From an uncultured Alphaproteobacteria bacterium (GTDB taxonomy: Bacteria; Pseudomonadota; Alphaproteobacteria; Rhodobacterales; Rhodobacteraceae), in the NCBI GenBank assembly GCA_902524655.1, contig CABZEG010000004.1, forward strand, positions 1 through 64,000: a stretch of DNA of 64,000 nucleotides. Reading direction: 5' to 3'. Below are positions 1-10,536 of this stretch, in pieces (the first letter of the stretch is position 1; every line of letters starts with the position of its first letter). The position numbers and the translations under genes are program-made. The notes beneath the pieces are model-generated. The model was not told the origin of the DNA and ran no database searches. It worked only from the letters and a program-made list of their open reading frames with translations.

Positions 1-2
1 AT

Positions 3-653
3 CAATTGTTGGCTAAGGCTAAAGAAGATGAAAAATTATCTTTTCTTCCGATTATTGTTAAGAGTGATGTAAGAGGATCCGGTGAAGCGATTGTTCAGGC
101 AATGGAAAAAATAAAAAGTGAGGAGGTTGAAGTTAGAGTCGTTCATTCAGGTGTTGGCGCTATAACAGAAAGTGACATAACTTTGGCATTATCTTCTAGT
201 TCTATAATTATAGGATTTAATGTAAGAGCAAACAGCGCTGCTAGGGAGAGTGCATCTCAGAAAAAAATTGATATAAGATACTATTCAGTGATATATGATC
301 TTGTTGACGACATCACCAGGGCGGCAGAAGGGCTTCTTTCGCCGGAAATAAAAGAAACTTTTATAGGGTACGCTAAAATACAAGAGGTTTTCAAAATCAC
401 TGGTGTTGGAAAGATCGCTGGTTGCTTAGTAACTGAGGGGCACGCGAAAAGAGATGTTGGTGTTCGTCTCTTAAGAGAAGATGTTGTTATTCATACAGGA
501 AAGCTTAAAACACTTAAAAGATTTAAAGATGAAGTTAAAGAAGTACAGTCTGGACAGGAATGTGGAATGGCTTTCGAGGCATATGAGGATATCAGAAAAA
601 ACGACGTTATAGAAATTTTTACTACACAGGAAGTAGCGCGAACCTTAAGCTGA
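3..653 (+). CDS. infB: Translation initiation factor IF-2, C-terminal part (5' end outside window)
   Basis: Protein carries IF-2 C-terminal signatures: [71 protein letters not shown]. Frame stays open to the window edge. Confidence 0.95.
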   Translation, partial: QLLAKAKEDEKLSFLPIIVKSDVRGSGEAIVQAMEKIKSEEVEVRVVHSGVGAITESDITLALSSSSIIIGFNVRANSAARESASQKKIDIRYYSVIYDLVDDITRAAEGLLSPEIKETFIGYAKIQEVFKITGVGKIAGCLVTEGHAKRDVGVRLLREDVVIHTGKLKTLKRFKDEVKEVQSGQECGMAFEAYEDIRKNDVIEIFTTQEVARTLS

Positions 654-661
654 CTTGAAAT

Positions 662-1207
662 ATGAAAAATATGCATGGAACAACTATAGTCGGTGTCAGA
701 AAACAAGGAAGTGTCACAATTGCTGGCGATGGACAAGTCAGTTTAGGTAATACAATAATAAAAGGAACCGCTCAGAAAATTAGATCCATAACAAATGAGG
801 GTTATAAAGTTATCGCAGGTTTTGCTGGTTCCACCGCAGACGCCTTTACTCTTATAGAAAGATTGGAGGAAAAACTTGAGAAACATCCAGGTCAACTGTC
901 CAAAGCGTCTGTGGAACTTGCTAAAAATTGGAGAACTGACAAATATCTAAGAAATTTAGAGGCTATGATGATCGTTTCTGATGGGGTTGAGTTATTAATA
1001 ATAACTGGTTCGGGAGATGTATTAGAGCCTGAAAATAATATAGCATCTGTAGGTTCTGGTGGCAACTTTGCGTTGGCTGCTGCTAGAGCTTTGTACGAAG
1101 GAGAAGATAATTCAGAAAAAATCGCTACAAAAGCTATTAGCATTGCTTCTGAAATATGTGTTTACACTAATGACAACGTTAATTACTTAACTTTGAATTC
1201 GAGATAA
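662..1207 (+). CDS. hslV: ATP-dependent protease subunit HslV (ClpQ)
   Basis: [26 protein letters not shown] with the catalytic Thr after [17 protein letters not shown]; followed directly by hslU. Confidence 0.97.
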   Translation: MKNMHGTTIVGVRKQGSVTIAGDGQVSLGNTIIKGTAQKIRSITNEGYKVIAGFAGSTADAFTLIERLEEKLEKHPGQLSKASVELAKNWRTDKYLRNLEAMMIVSDGVELLIITGSGDVLEPENNIASVGSGGNFALAAARALYEGEDNSEKIATKAISIASEICVYTNDNVNYLTLNSR

Positions 1208-1208
1208 T

Positions 1209-2519
1209 ATGTCAAGCAACCTTACCCCAAAACAAATAGTAAAAGAGCTTGATAGATTTATAATAGGTCAAGAAGACGCAAAGAAATCGGTGGCGATTGC
1301 ATTGAGAAATCGGTGGAGACACCAGCATGTGATCGACGGTATAAAGGATGAAATATACCCTAAGAACTTACTTATGATTGGTCCTACTGGTGTAGGAAAA
1401 ACAGAAATATCAAGGCGATTATCTAAAATAGCAAAAGCCCCTTTTTTAAAAGTTGAAGCAACAAAATTTACTGAAGTTGGATATGTTGGAAGAGACGTTG
1501 AGCAAATAATTAGAGATCTCTTAGAAAACTCAATTATCCTTGTAAAAAAAGAGATGAGTAAGTCTGTTTATGAAAAAGCAAAAGCAGAAGCTGAAAACAT
1601 TGTACTAAAATACATCGCTGGCGAAGAAGCAAGAGAGTCTACAAAAAATTCATTTAGAAAAAAGTTGAGGGATGGTCTTTTAGACGATAAGGAAATAGAG
1701 ATTGAGGTTTTTGAAAAGAACAATCCACTTCCAACAATAGACTTACCGAACTTAACTAGTGGTTCAATGGGTATTATGAACTTGAGCGACATATTTGGCA
1801 AAAATTTTGGTACATATAAAAGAAAAAAGAAAATAAAGGTTGGAGAAAGTCACAAAATACTTATTGATCAGGAAATGGAAAAGCTTTTAGACAACGAAAA
1901 TATTCAAAAGGAGGCAAAGACAAGAGTAGAACAAAGTGGTATAGTCTTTGTAGATGAAATAGATAAAGTGTGTACAAACTCCGCGTCTAAATCTGCTGAG
2001 GTAAGTCGCGAAGGAGTTCAACGCGATTTGCTTCCACTGATTGAAGGCACTATTGTATCCACAAAATATGGTCCAATTAAAACTGATCAAATTCTATTTA
2101 TTTGCTCAGGGGCTTTTCATTTGTCTAAACCATCTGATCTTCTCCCGGAGCTACAAGGAAGACTACCAATAAGAGTACAACTGAACCCACTAAAAAAAGA
2201 ACATTTTAAAAAAATTTTAACTGATACTGATAACAGTCTTACCAAACAATATATTGAATTGATAAAGACTGAAGGTGTTGAACTGATTTTTGCGGATGAC
2301 GGTATAGATAAAATATGTTCCCTAGCTGAGGAAGTAAATTTTAATGTCGAAAATATAGGTGCAAGGAGACTTCATACAATCCTGGAGAAAGTCCTCGAAG
2401 ACATAAGTTTCTGTGCGCCAGATTTAAAAGGAAAAAAAGTTGTAATAAACAAAAAGCTAGTTGAAAAACACGTGGGTAGCCTTTCAAAAACTACTGATTT
2501 AAGGAAATACGTTCTTTGA
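1209..2519 (+). CDS. hslU: HslUV ATPase subunit HslU (ClpY)
   Basis: [34 protein letters not shown]-like N-term, [10 protein letters not shown] Walker A, FVDEIDKV Walker B, [22 protein letters not shown]-term. Confidence 0.97.
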   Translation: [436 protein letters not shown]

Positions 2520-2924
2520 TCTTTTAAGAAAAAAGTAGTAAGCACCATCTCCACCATGTTTATCTAGTGCTTTCGAAATATACTGTACTTTATCGCGATA
2601 AAAGTTGCCAGAAAGCCATTTTTTTAATTCACTTTTTATTGTATGCGTCTTTCCATAGTTGTTTGGCCTTGAATTTTTACCCTTTCCAGTGATGATCAAC
2701 AAAAACCGCTTATTTTGTTTAAAACTCTTAGCAACGAAAAGCTGCAAGCGCATCTCAGCTTCTTTTAAAGAGAATCCATGAAGGTCAATGGTTGCTTCAA
2801 TGTTAATCTTTCCACTTTTTATTCGTCTCAACTTATTCTTTTCCACTTGAATATTAATCTCAGGAGAGTTGATTTTATCAAAATGCATCGAACTAAAAAT
2901 CTTGGACCCAGAGCTTCTTTTCAA
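2499..2924 (-). CDS. Smr/MutS2 C-terminal domain protein
   Basis: ATIDLHGFSLKEAEMRLQLFV and LLIITGKGKNSR Smr motifs; convergent ~21 nt overlap with hslU. Start uncertain (TTG at 2924; the open frame extends further upstream). Confidence 0.85.
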   Translation of the reverse strand: MKRSSGSKIFSSMHFDKINSPEINIQVEKNKLRRIKSGKINIEATIDLHGFSLKEAEMRLQLFVAKSFKQNKRFLLIITGKGKNSRPNNYGKTHTIKSELKKWLSGNFYRDKVQYISKALDKHGGDGAYYFFLKRSKNVFP

Positions 2925-3087
2925 CGTGGGAACTATAGGATCAAAGATTGCTACTGGTGTGGTGGCCGGTTTTAAATTACTTATATTAGCGCCGGTCTTG
3001 CTAGAATTTTTTTTTTTATGTTGTTCTTAACAACAAAAGCTTCCCATAAGCTTTGATTTATATCTTTTTTTCTGCTTTTTTCTTTTT

Positions 3088-3741
3088 TCATAAAGTAGAC
3101 TTTAAAAGCCATATAGGACTTTTTTCGGATAGATTTTTAGTGAAAACCCAGGTGTCTGTTTGTTTTTTTATCTCGTCAGGATGTCCCTCTATGATAGTTC
3201 CGCTGGCATCCTTTACTACTGTAGTTAGCTCTGATTTAAATGAAAGTGTAACATCAGCAATTTTTGTTTTTTGACTGAATGATGCATTTATTATTCTTAT
3301 ATCTCTCATCCCTATGAACTTAGCATCAATTATAATCCCTTCCTTCTTTCTTTTGTCTATTACCGACTTGAAGCTTTTTAATACTTTACTTTCCAAGAGA
3401 GTGTTTAATTTTTCTGTGTCACCTTTTTCAAAAGCCATCAGGATTATTTCATATGCCATCTTCGCACCGGAGACAAATTTGTTCACGCTGAAATCTTTGT
3501 CAAAATCCTTCATCTTTTTAAATGCCTGAGCACTCTTGCTGTTTTCTTCCACATAATCAAAAATGTCGTCATCAGGATTGTTATTTTTTGCTTCATCCAT
3601 AACATCTGGTTTATTAATAACGCTGGTTGGTTCTTTCATGTCTTTGAGGGTCTTCTCAAAACCTTCTCGGGAACCCAGAACCGCTCTTAAGCGCCAAAAG
3701 AGAAAAATCGCTACAGCTGCTAATATAAATATTTGTAACAT
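3088..3741 (-). CDS. Tim44/TimA-like domain protein
   Basis: N-terminal TM segment LQIFILAAVAIFLFWRLRAVLGSREGFEK typical of alphaproteobacterial Tim44-like proteins; C-term NTF2-like region; position next to secB. Confidence 0.85.
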   Translation of the reverse strand: MLQIFILAAVAIFLFWRLRAVLGSREGFEKTLKDMKEPTSVINKPDVMDEAKNNNPDDDIFDYVEENSKSAQAFKKMKDFDKDFSVNKFVSGAKMAYEIILMAFEKGDTEKLNTLLESKVLKSFKSVIDKRKKEGIIIDAKFIGMRDIRIINASFSQKTKIADVTLSFKSELTTVVKDASGTIIEGHPDEIKKQTDTWVFTKNLSEKSPIWLLKSTL

Positions 3742-3882
3742 TTGTACTGGTCCAATTATTTTTTATATCTCTGAATTGAGGAAATATTTTTACTACGAAA
3801 TAAATATAAGAGTTAATTCTATTGTGTCCACTAGTAAGATGAAGTATATAGTTCCTTTAAACAAATAAAAGTTAAAAATACC

Positions 3883-4359
3883 ATGTCTTCAAAACAATTA
3901 GCTACAGATGATTATAGTTACTATGTTGAAAACTTGCTATTTAATCATGACATCGAGATATTGTCCCAATTCATCAAAGATATGTCTTTTGAAAAAAAAG
4001 AGGATTATGTCTATTTTACTGAGGAAGACTTTAAAGGAAAAACGGATTTTTCGCTTAACATTGAAGTCGAAAACAAGCAACGGGATAATGGTTTAATATT
4101 AGTATCTCTTATTGTAAATTTGGAAGCTAAAATTAATAATAAGACAGCTTTTATATTGGAAATGACGTACTGTGGCTTATTTAAGTTTCCAAATGTGAGT
4201 GAGCAGATACTTGAGAAGCAAATAAAAGTTGAAAGTCCAAAAATGCTTTTCCCATATATAAGAAGGATAATTTCTCAAACAATGATAGAAAGTGGCATGC
4301 CAAACATTGATATAAAAAATATCAACTTTTTTGATCTATTTAAATCTAATAAAGATTAA
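3883..4359 (+). CDS. secB: Protein-export chaperone SecB
   Basis: FSLNIEVENK, LEMTYCGLFKF, ESPKMLFPYIRRIISQTMIESGMPNIDIKNINFFDLF match SecB consensus blocks; neighbourhood conserved. Confidence 0.9.
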   Translation: MSSKQLATDDYSYYVENLLFNHDIEILSQFIKDMSFEKKEDYVYFTEEDFKGKTDFSLNIEVENKQRDNGLILVSLIVNLEAKINNKTAFILEMTYCGLFKFPNVSEQILEKQIKVESPKMLFPYIRRIISQTMIESGMPNIDIKNINFFDLFKSNKD

Positions 4360-5081
4360 TACCATAAATTCTTCTTCATACCTGAAATAAATCTTGCATG
4401 GATCTGCTTTTCTCGATGCGACAACCTATTATCGATCAAAGGGAGTTTTCTAATAAAAGGTTTTCTTACTAGGTTTTTACTATAATTACCTTCAGCTTCA
4501 TTATTAAGTTTTGAAAATTGGAAATCAGGCTGTTTTCCTCCAACTAACTCCAGATAAATTTCAGACAGTATTTCGCTATCAATAAGAGCACCATGACTTC
4601 CTTTTCTCTTATTGTTGATACCAAACTTTATACATAAAGAGTCTAAAGAAACTGATTTACCAGGATACAACTTCTTTGCGATTTCCAGAGTATCAATTAC
4701 ATATTCATTCTTTAATTCCTTGAAGGGTAATCTCTTATATACATCAATGTTGCTATTCTCAAGTCTCTGAATTTCTTGATTTATAAACCCAATATCAAAC
4801 TTAGCATTATGTATAATTAATTTTGAGCCATTCAAAAATTTTATGAAGCTCTCTATTATTTCCGAAAACAGTGGTTTGTCGGACAAAAAACCTGTAGACA
4901 AACCATGTACATTGAAAGATTGATCCGGCATTTCGCCTTCTAACATTGGATTTAAATAGGAGTGGAATGTATTTCCTGTCGGGATGTGGTTTATGAGTTC
5001 TAAAGCCCCTATCTCAACTATCCGGTCTCCCTTATCTGCTTGTAGCCCAGTAGTTTCAGTGTCTAAAACAACCTCTCTCAT
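4356..5081 (-). CDS. dnaQ: DNA polymerase III epsilon subunit (3'-5' exonuclease)
   Basis: MREVVLDTETTGL ExoI, HNAKFDIGFINQE ExoII, GSHGALIDSEILSEIYLEL ExoIII. Confidence 0.95.
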   Translation of the reverse strand: MREVVLDTETTGLQADKGDRIVEIGALELINHIPTGNTFHSYLNPMLEGEMPDQSFNVHGLSTGFLSDKPLFSEIIESFIKFLNGSKLIIHNAKFDIGFINQEIQRLENSNIDVYKRLPFKELKNEYVIDTLEIAKKLYPGKSVSLDSLCIKFGINNKRKGSHGALIDSEILSEIYLELVGGKQPDFQFSKLNNEAEGNYSKNLVRKPFIRKLPLIDNRLSHREKQIHARFISGMKKNLWY

Positions 5082-5085
5082 CTTT

Positions 5086-5688
5086 TTACAGAAATCCCTT
5101 TATTCTTTTGTGTATTTGTGCAATTTCTTGTTTTGTTTCTAATAAACTTTTGTCCGTGTCTATAATGAAATCGGCCCTTTTTATCTTTTCTTCTTCGTTC
5201 ATTTGATTTCGTTTAATTAACTGGAAATCTTTCTCTGTCATATTTTTTCTCTTTAGCACTCTTTCCCTTTGTGTATTTTCTGAAGCTGTAACAACTAAAA
5301 CAGCGTCAAAGTTCTTCTCTAGTTTTTTTTCAAAAAGAAGAGGGATGTCAAAAATTATTATAGGCAAATTTTCATTTAAACTAACAAATTCGTTCTTCGA
5401 ATGTTCCAATAGTGGGTGAACTATATCTTCTATCTTTTCAAGTATGGCATTGTCTTGATGAATTAAATATCTTAATTTATTTTTATCAATACCCTTCTCT
5501 GTCACAACTGTAGGGAACACTTTAGATATTTTCTTTGTAGCAGCACCATTTTTTTTATACAAATGTTCAACTTCGTTGTCTGCACACCAAACCGGGACAT
5601 TGAGATCCCGAAAGAAACTTGAAACGGTAGTTTTTCCCATAGCAATAGAGCCCGTCAAGCCAAGAATAAATTTAGGTTTTTTATTCAA
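5086..5688 (-). CDS. coaE: Dephospho-CoA kinase
   Basis: LGLTGSIAMGKTTVSSFF P-loop, VWCADNEV, IIIFDIPLLFE, NQMNEEEKIKRADFIIDTD. Confidence 0.95.
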   Translation of the reverse strand: MNKKPKFILGLTGSIAMGKTTVSSFFRDLNVPVWCADNEVEHLYKKNGAATKKISKVFPTVVTEKGIDKNKLRYLIHQDNAILEKIEDIVHPLLEHSKNEFVSLNENLPIIIFDIPLLFEKKLEKNFDAVLVVTASENTQRERVLKRKNMTEKDFQLIKRNQMNEEEKIKRADFIIDTDKSLLETKQEIAQIHKRIKGFL

Positions 5689-6526
5689 CTATGAACTTTC
5701 TAGTTTCTTCATCGATAATTGGTGTTTTTTGAAACCAATGTTCGAAACCAGGTACTGCTTGATTAATCAACATACCTATTCCACCCACCGTTTTCAGCTT
5801 TAGTTTTTCAGCCTCTTTCATAAGCTCTGTAATTAGCGGATTGTAAACAATATCAACTACTAGTGCTGTTTTTTTTGCTCTAGATATTGGTTGTGAGAAC
5901 TCTGGTTGGCCTATCATACCCATCGAAGTAGCATTAATAATTAAATCTGCTTTTACTATCGTTTCAGGAGCTGTTCTCCAGTCAATTACCGATACTTTAG
6001 CACCTAAATTCTCAGATATTATTTGAGCCTTTGATCGGGTTCTATTTGTTATACCTACTTCCTTTACACCATTTGATATTAATGCGGATGCTATAGCTCT
6101 AGCCGACCCACCTGCTCCATATATTAATGCCACTTTGTCGTAGAAATCATAGTCTGGAATTTCATCAATTATATTTTGAATAAAACCATAACCATCTGTA
6201 TTATCAGCATGAATTTTCCCACTTCTACTAAAGTATAGTGTGTTTGCAGCTCCTATTAAAGCGGCTCTATCAGTAACAGAATCTGCTATAGAAAGTACAT
6301 TTGTTTTATGTGGTATTGTAACATTGACACCGTTAAACCCAAGATTTATTAAACTCTTAATGGAAGTTTTAAGGTTTTCCGTAGTAACCGAAAACGGAAT
6401 GTAAAAACCGTTTATTTCATATTTTGATAACCAAAAATTATGTAATTTCGGAGATTTACTGTGGGATATTGGGTGCCCTATTACTCCTGCCAAATATGGT
6501 ACTTTCTCTGTTATGTTTTTATCCAT
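5681..6526 (-). CDS. aroE: Shikimate dehydrogenase
   Basis: GVIGHPISHSKSPKLHNFWL, GVNVTIPHKTNV, IGAANTL, ADNTDGYGF, YGAGGSARAIASAL, GIGMLINQAVPGFEHWF. Confidence 0.96.
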   Translation of the reverse strand: MDKNITEKVPYLAGVIGHPISHSKSPKLHNFWLSKYEINGFYIPFSVTTENLKTSIKSLINLGFNGVNVTIPHKTNVLSIADSVTDRAALIGAANTLYFSRSGKIHADNTDGYGFIQNIIDEIPDYDFYDKVALIYGAGGSARAIASALISNGVKEVGITNRTRSKAQIISENLGAKVSVIDWRTAPETIVKADLIINATSMGMIGQPEFSQPISRAKKTALVVDIVYNPLITELMKEAEKLKLKTVGGIGMLINQAVPGFEHWFQKTPIIDEETRKFIVE

Positions 6527-6810
6527 ATTAGTCTGTTAATTAAAATGGGGTTATGTTAGTAATTTTTTTCAGTTTAAAACCAAATCACATTTTATTATAA
6601 ACTATTATCTTTTTTTCAACAACTAAGCTCACATTAAAAAAAAGTTAATATTAGTGAACTGCTAGTTAAAAATTCCTCAATAATGCATATTTTTTAGTAA
6701 CTTGTACGATTAATGCCAATAGTTATTTTCAGAAAAAAAGCTCTTGATAAAACTATCCCCGCATTTTTGTGTATATACTACAAACAACAAATACATTATA
6801 AATATATATT
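6527..6810. other. Candidate chromosomal replication origin (Cori-like) in the aroE/hemE intergenic region
   Basis: ~284 nt AT-rich strand-switch spacer beside hemE, the position of Cori in Caulobacter. Contains a perfect TTAA-N7-TTAA at 6634-6648 and a near match TTAA-N7-TTAT at 6540-6554; parS/parAB lie 4-8 kb away. No perfect DnaA box seen (nearest is TTATCCATA at the aroE start). Confidence 0.45.
6634..6648. promoter_or_regulatory. Perfect match to CtrA full-site consensus TTAA-N7-TTAA
   Basis: TTAA AAAAAAG TTAA read directly from the sequence. The local AT richness makes chance matches fairly likely. Confidence 0.4.
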
Positions 6811-7842
6811 ATGAATCTGTTCTTAAAATGTGTAAATGGTCAATCTATCGAGCGACCACCCATTTGGTTTATGCGACAAGCTGGTAGATATCTTGCAGAG
6901 TATCGTAACACTAGAAGAAAAGCAGGTTCTTTCTTAAACCTTTGTTATAATTCTGATCTAGCAACTGAAGTTACATTACAACCTATTGAAAAATTCGGAT
7001 TTGATGCCGCTATTTTATTTGCAGATATATTATTAATATTGGATGCTTTAGGTGCAAAAGTTGATTTCGTAGAAGGTCAAGGTCCTTTGATAGAGCCAAT
7101 AAGGGAAAGAAGAGATATAAATAAAATTAGTAATGTAGGAAAGATGCATGAAAAACTTGCCCCAGTATATGAAACCGTCAAGAAATTAAAAAGACAACTA
7201 CCAACGAATGTTCCTTTAATTGGTTTTGCGGGAGCGCCTTGGACGCTTGCAACATATTTAATTAATGGAAAAGGAGAACAAGGGTCATTAACAGCAAAAA
7301 AGTTTTTAATTGAAAACAATGAAGAGTTTGAAGAAATTATAAGCTTATTAACTAAAGCAACAATAGAATACTTGTTAATGCAAATTAAATCGGGTGCTGA
7401 TGTAATAAAGATTTTTGATAGTTGGGCTGGTGCACTAAATGCTGACATGGCCATACGTTATTCCCTAGAACCAATTAAAAAAATAGTGAGTGAAATTAAA
7501 AAAGAATATTCAGATATACCATTTATAGTATTTCCTAGATCTGTAAATACTATATATAGAAAATTTTCTGATACTGATTGTTTTGATGTGTTAGCAATTG
7601 ATCAGTTTTTAGATCGGCAATGGGTTGTAAATGAAATTCAACCAAAGAAAATAATTCAGGGTAATTTAGATCCTATTTTTTTAACACAAAGGAAAGATAT
7701 ACTTATTCAAGAGTTAAAGAAAGTAACGGAGGATTTTAAAAATTACCCCTATATTTTTAATCTGGGACATGGAATCACTCCGGATGCAAAGGTAGAAAAT
7801 GTTGAATTGGTGGTTGAGTTTATAAAAAAGCTAAGATTATAG
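6811..7842 (+). CDS. hemE: Uroporphyrinogen decarboxylase
   Basis: RPPIWFMRQAGRYLAEYRNTR, FADILLILDALG, GFAGAPWTLATYLI, FDSWAGAL, GNLDP, FNLGHGITPDAKVENV. Confidence 0.98.
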   Translation: MNLFLKCVNGQSIERPPIWFMRQAGRYLAEYRNTRRKAGSFLNLCYNSDLATEVTLQPIEKFGFDAAILFADILLILDALGAKVDFVEGQGPLIEPIRERRDINKISNVGKMHEKLAPVYETVKKLKRQLPTNVPLIGFAGAPWTLATYLINGKGEQGSLTAKKFLIENNEEFEEIISLLTKATIEYLLMQIKSGADVIKIFDSWAGALNADMAIRYSLEPIKKIVSEIKKEYSDIPFIVFPRSVNTIYRKFSDTDCFDVLAIDQFLDRQWVVNEIQPKKIIQGNLDPIFLTQRKDILIQELKKVTEDFKNYPYIFNLGHGITPDAKVENVELVVEFIKKLRL

Positions 7843-7945
7843 ATATAGAACCTTAAATACATATAAAAAGTTGACAAAATAAAAAAAAGCATTTAACCCT
7901 GTATACGTCTAAAATTCCCTTTCTTTTGAATAAATCCTTAAATAC

Positions 7946-9229
7946 ATGGTTGATATAGATAATACGAAGCAGCTGTCTCTAGCAGAACTCAAAACTCAGA
8001 GCCCAAGCGATTTGTTAATGCTTGCCGAAAAGCTTGAAATAGAAAACGCATCATCGATGAGAAAGGGCGATATGATGTTTTCAATATTAAAAGATATGGC
8101 TGAAGATGGTGTTGAAATATCTGGAGATGGTGTATTAGAAGTGTTGCAAGATGGATTTGGTTTTTTAAGATCAACTGATGCAAATTATTTACCTGGTCCA
8201 GACGATATATACGTAAGCCCTAGCAAAATAAAAAAATTTTCATTGAGAACGGGAGATACTGTTGAAGGTGTAATCAGAGCACCTAAAGAAGGTGAAAGAT
8301 ATTTTGGATTAGTAAAGGTTACAAAAATAAACTTCCTAGAAATGGAAAAAGCAAAACATAAAATACACTTTGACAATCTTACACCACTCTATCCTGATGA
8401 AAGAATTGGCTTGGAGTTAAATGACCCAACGATAAAAGATAAGTCAGCTCGAGTAATTGATCTTGTGGCTCCAATAGGAAAGGGTCAAAGATCCTTAATT
8501 GTTGCACCACCTCGAACCGGCAAAACTGTGATATTACAAAATATTGCCCACTCAATAGAGAAAAATCACCCAGAGTGCTTTTTAATTGTTCTATTAGTGG
8601 ACGAGAGACCTGAAGAGGTAACTGACATGCAGAGATCGGTGAAAGGTGAAGTTATCTCCTCTACTTTCGATGAACCAGCAACTAGGCATGTTGCTGTTGC
8701 TGAGATGGTGATCGAAAAAGCGAAGAGGCTAGTTGAGCATAAAAGAGATGTGGTGATATTGTTAGATTCGATTACTAGGTTAGGGAGAGCGTACAATACA
8801 GTTGTGCCCTCTTCTGGTAAGGTTCTAACAGGTGGAGTGGATGCTAATGCACTTCAAAGACCAAAGAGATTTTTTGGAGCTGCCAGAAACATAGAAGAAG
8901 GAGGCTCTTTAACGATAATCGCTACTGCTCTAATCGATACTGGTAGTAGAATGGACGAAGTTATTTTCGAAGAATTCAAGGGCACTGGAAATTCAGAACT
9001 TGTTCTCGATAGAAAAGTAGCTGATAAAAGAGTTTTCCCAGCTATAGATATATTAAAATCAGGCACACGAAAAGAAGATTTACTTATAGACAAAAAGGAA
9101 TTAACAAAAATATTTGTTCTTAGGAGAATTCTTAATCCCATGGGAACAACTGATGCAGTAGAATTTCTTCTCGAAAAGCTCAAACAAACAAAGACAAACA
9201 ACGACTTTTTTGATTCTATGAATACCTGA
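7946..9229 (+). CDS. rho: Transcription termination factor Rho
   Basis: [18 protein letters not shown]-binding, [25 protein letters not shown]-loop, [40 protein letters not shown]. Confidence 0.98.
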   Translation: MVDIDNTKQLSLAELKTQSPSDLLMLAEKLEIENASSMRKGDMMFSILKDMAEDGVEISGDGVLEVLQDGFGFLRSTDANYLPGPDDIYVSPSKIKKFSLRTGDTVEGVIRAPKEGERYFGLVKVTKINFLEMEKAKHKIHFDNLTPLYPDERIGLELNDPTIKDKSARVIDLVAPIGKGQRSLIVAPPRTGKTVILQNIAHSIEKNHPECFLIVLLVDERPEEVTDMQRSVKGEVISSTFDEPATRHVAVAEMVIEKAKRLVEHKRDVVILLDSITRLGRAYNTVVPSSGKVLTGGVDANALQRPKRFFGAARNIEEGGSLTIIATALIDTGSRMDEVIFEEFKGTGNSELVLDRKVADKRVFPAIDILKSGTRKEDLLIDKKELTKIFVLRRILNPMGTTDAVEFLLEKLKQTKTNNDFFDSMNT

Positions 9230-9237
9230 GAAAGCCT

Positions 9238-10536
9238 ATGAAAGACACGATCTTTGCTCTTTCGACTATACCTGGTCTTTCCGCTATTTCAGTATTTAGA
9301 ATATCAGGCCCCAATTCTTTTGCTGTTTTAAAAAAAATAACAAAAGGAAAATTTCCGGATAACAGATATGCAACTTTAAAAAGGATTTTTTGGGAGGGAG
9401 AGGTAATTGATAAATGCATTGTTATTACGTTTTGCAAAAATAAAAGTTACTCTGGTGAGAAAATGGTAGAGATCCATTGTCATGGCAGTATTGCTATCAT
9501 CGAGAAAATAGTTGCTATTTTAATGGAGTGTGGACAGGAACTGAACCTTAGACTTGCAGAGGAGGGAGAATTTACAAGACAAGCGTTTTATAACGGAAAA
9601 TTGGATCTTATCCAGGTCGAAGGATTATCTGATTTATTAAAAGCAGAAACGGAAGCCCAAAGAAAAATATCCCTAAATTCATTAGACGGAATTGTTTCTA
9701 AAAAAGTGAGTATTTGGCGGTCGCAAATTATTTCAATACTAGCATTTTTGGAGGCTGATATAGATTTTAATGATCAAGGTTTGGGTGAAATACAGGTCTT
9801 GAGCATGATATCAGACCTTATACAAGTCTTAAAAAAGGAAAGTGAAACTTTTGAGAAAATAAAGCCATTAAAAGAAGGCTTAGAAATCGCCATAATTGGT
9901 CCACCAAATGTGGGAAAATCAACATTGATAAACCATTTATCAAAAAGAGAAGTTTCCCTTACCTCAAGGATAGCAGGCACCACAAGAGATATAATAGAGT
10001 CTAAAGTTCATATAAATGGGATAAATGTAACTTTTCTAGACACTGCAGGTCTTAGAGAGACAAACGATACAATTGAAAAAAAGGGAATCGCAGCAATAAA
10101 AAAACGACTTAAGACTGCCGTTTTAAAAGTTTTCCTCATTAACAAGGAGGCAGATCTCAAGGGTATTGGTGTAAAGATAGGTTGTGATGATCTCGTTTTT
10201 AAAGCTAAGGCTGATCGAGGAAATAAGACAAGATTTTCTGGTATATCAGGGAAGACTGGTTTAGGTGTGAAAGAGGCAATTGGTTTGATAGAGAAAAAAT
10301 TACCTAGGTATTATATAAATAAAGGTAGTATAACGACACTCCGCCAACAATCAAAAATTGACAGCTTACTAGATCATTTATCTGAATTGACGGTGGATAT
10401 AAAGGAAGAGAAAGATGTTGAGCTTGTAGCTGAGAAAGGAAGGGACTGTCTGAAATTAATTGAAGAGTTAACTGGAAGAATAGACACTGAAGAAGTTTTA
10501 GGTATTATATTTAAAAGTTTTTGTATAGGAAAGTAA
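9238..10536 (+). CDS. mnmE: tRNA modification GTPase MnmE (TrmE)
   Basis: [52 protein letters not shown]-terminal FKSFCIGK. Confidence 0.97.
   Translation: MKDTIFALSTIPGLSAISVFRISGPNSFAVLKKITKGKFPDNRYATLKRIFWEGEVIDKCIVITFCKNKSYSGEKMVEIHCHGSIAIIEKIVAILMECGQELNLRLAEEGEFTRQAFYNGKLDLIQVEGLSDLLKAETEAQRKISLNSLDGIVSKKVSIWRSQIISILAFLEADIDFNDQGLGEIQVLSMISDLIQVLKKESETFEKIKPLKEGLEIAIIGPPNVGKSTLINHLSKREVSLTSRIAGTTRDIIESKVHINGINVTFLDTAGLRETNDTIEKKGIAAIKKRLKTAVLKVFLINKEADLKGIGVKIGCDDLVFKAKADRGNKTRFSGISGKTGLGVKEAIGLIEKKLPRYYINKGSITTLRQQSKIDSLLDHLSELTVDIKEEKDVELVAEKGRDCLKLIEELTGRIDTEEVLGIIFKSFCIGK

Noticed and set aside
892-1143. Antisense ORF over hslV, and many similar long antisense ORFs (e.g. in rho, dnaK, gltB, leuC, queG)
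   Set aside because: Opposite strand of strongly supported genes, low-complexity translations, no family motifs; artefacts of open frames.
2465-2485. CACGTG cores at ~2469, ~28307 and ~35371 as extra parS sites
   Set aside because: Only the CACGTG hexamer matches, without GTTT/AAAC arms.
3563-3868. Plus-strand ORFs over the Tim44-like gene (3053-3868)
   Set aside because: Overlap a better-supported minus-strand CDS and show no recognizable domain.
10128-10165. Apparent degenerate G4 motif (NKEADL) in MnmE
   Set aside because: The KAKADRG segment further downstream fits the usual G4 position better, so there is no good evidence of a defective GTPase.
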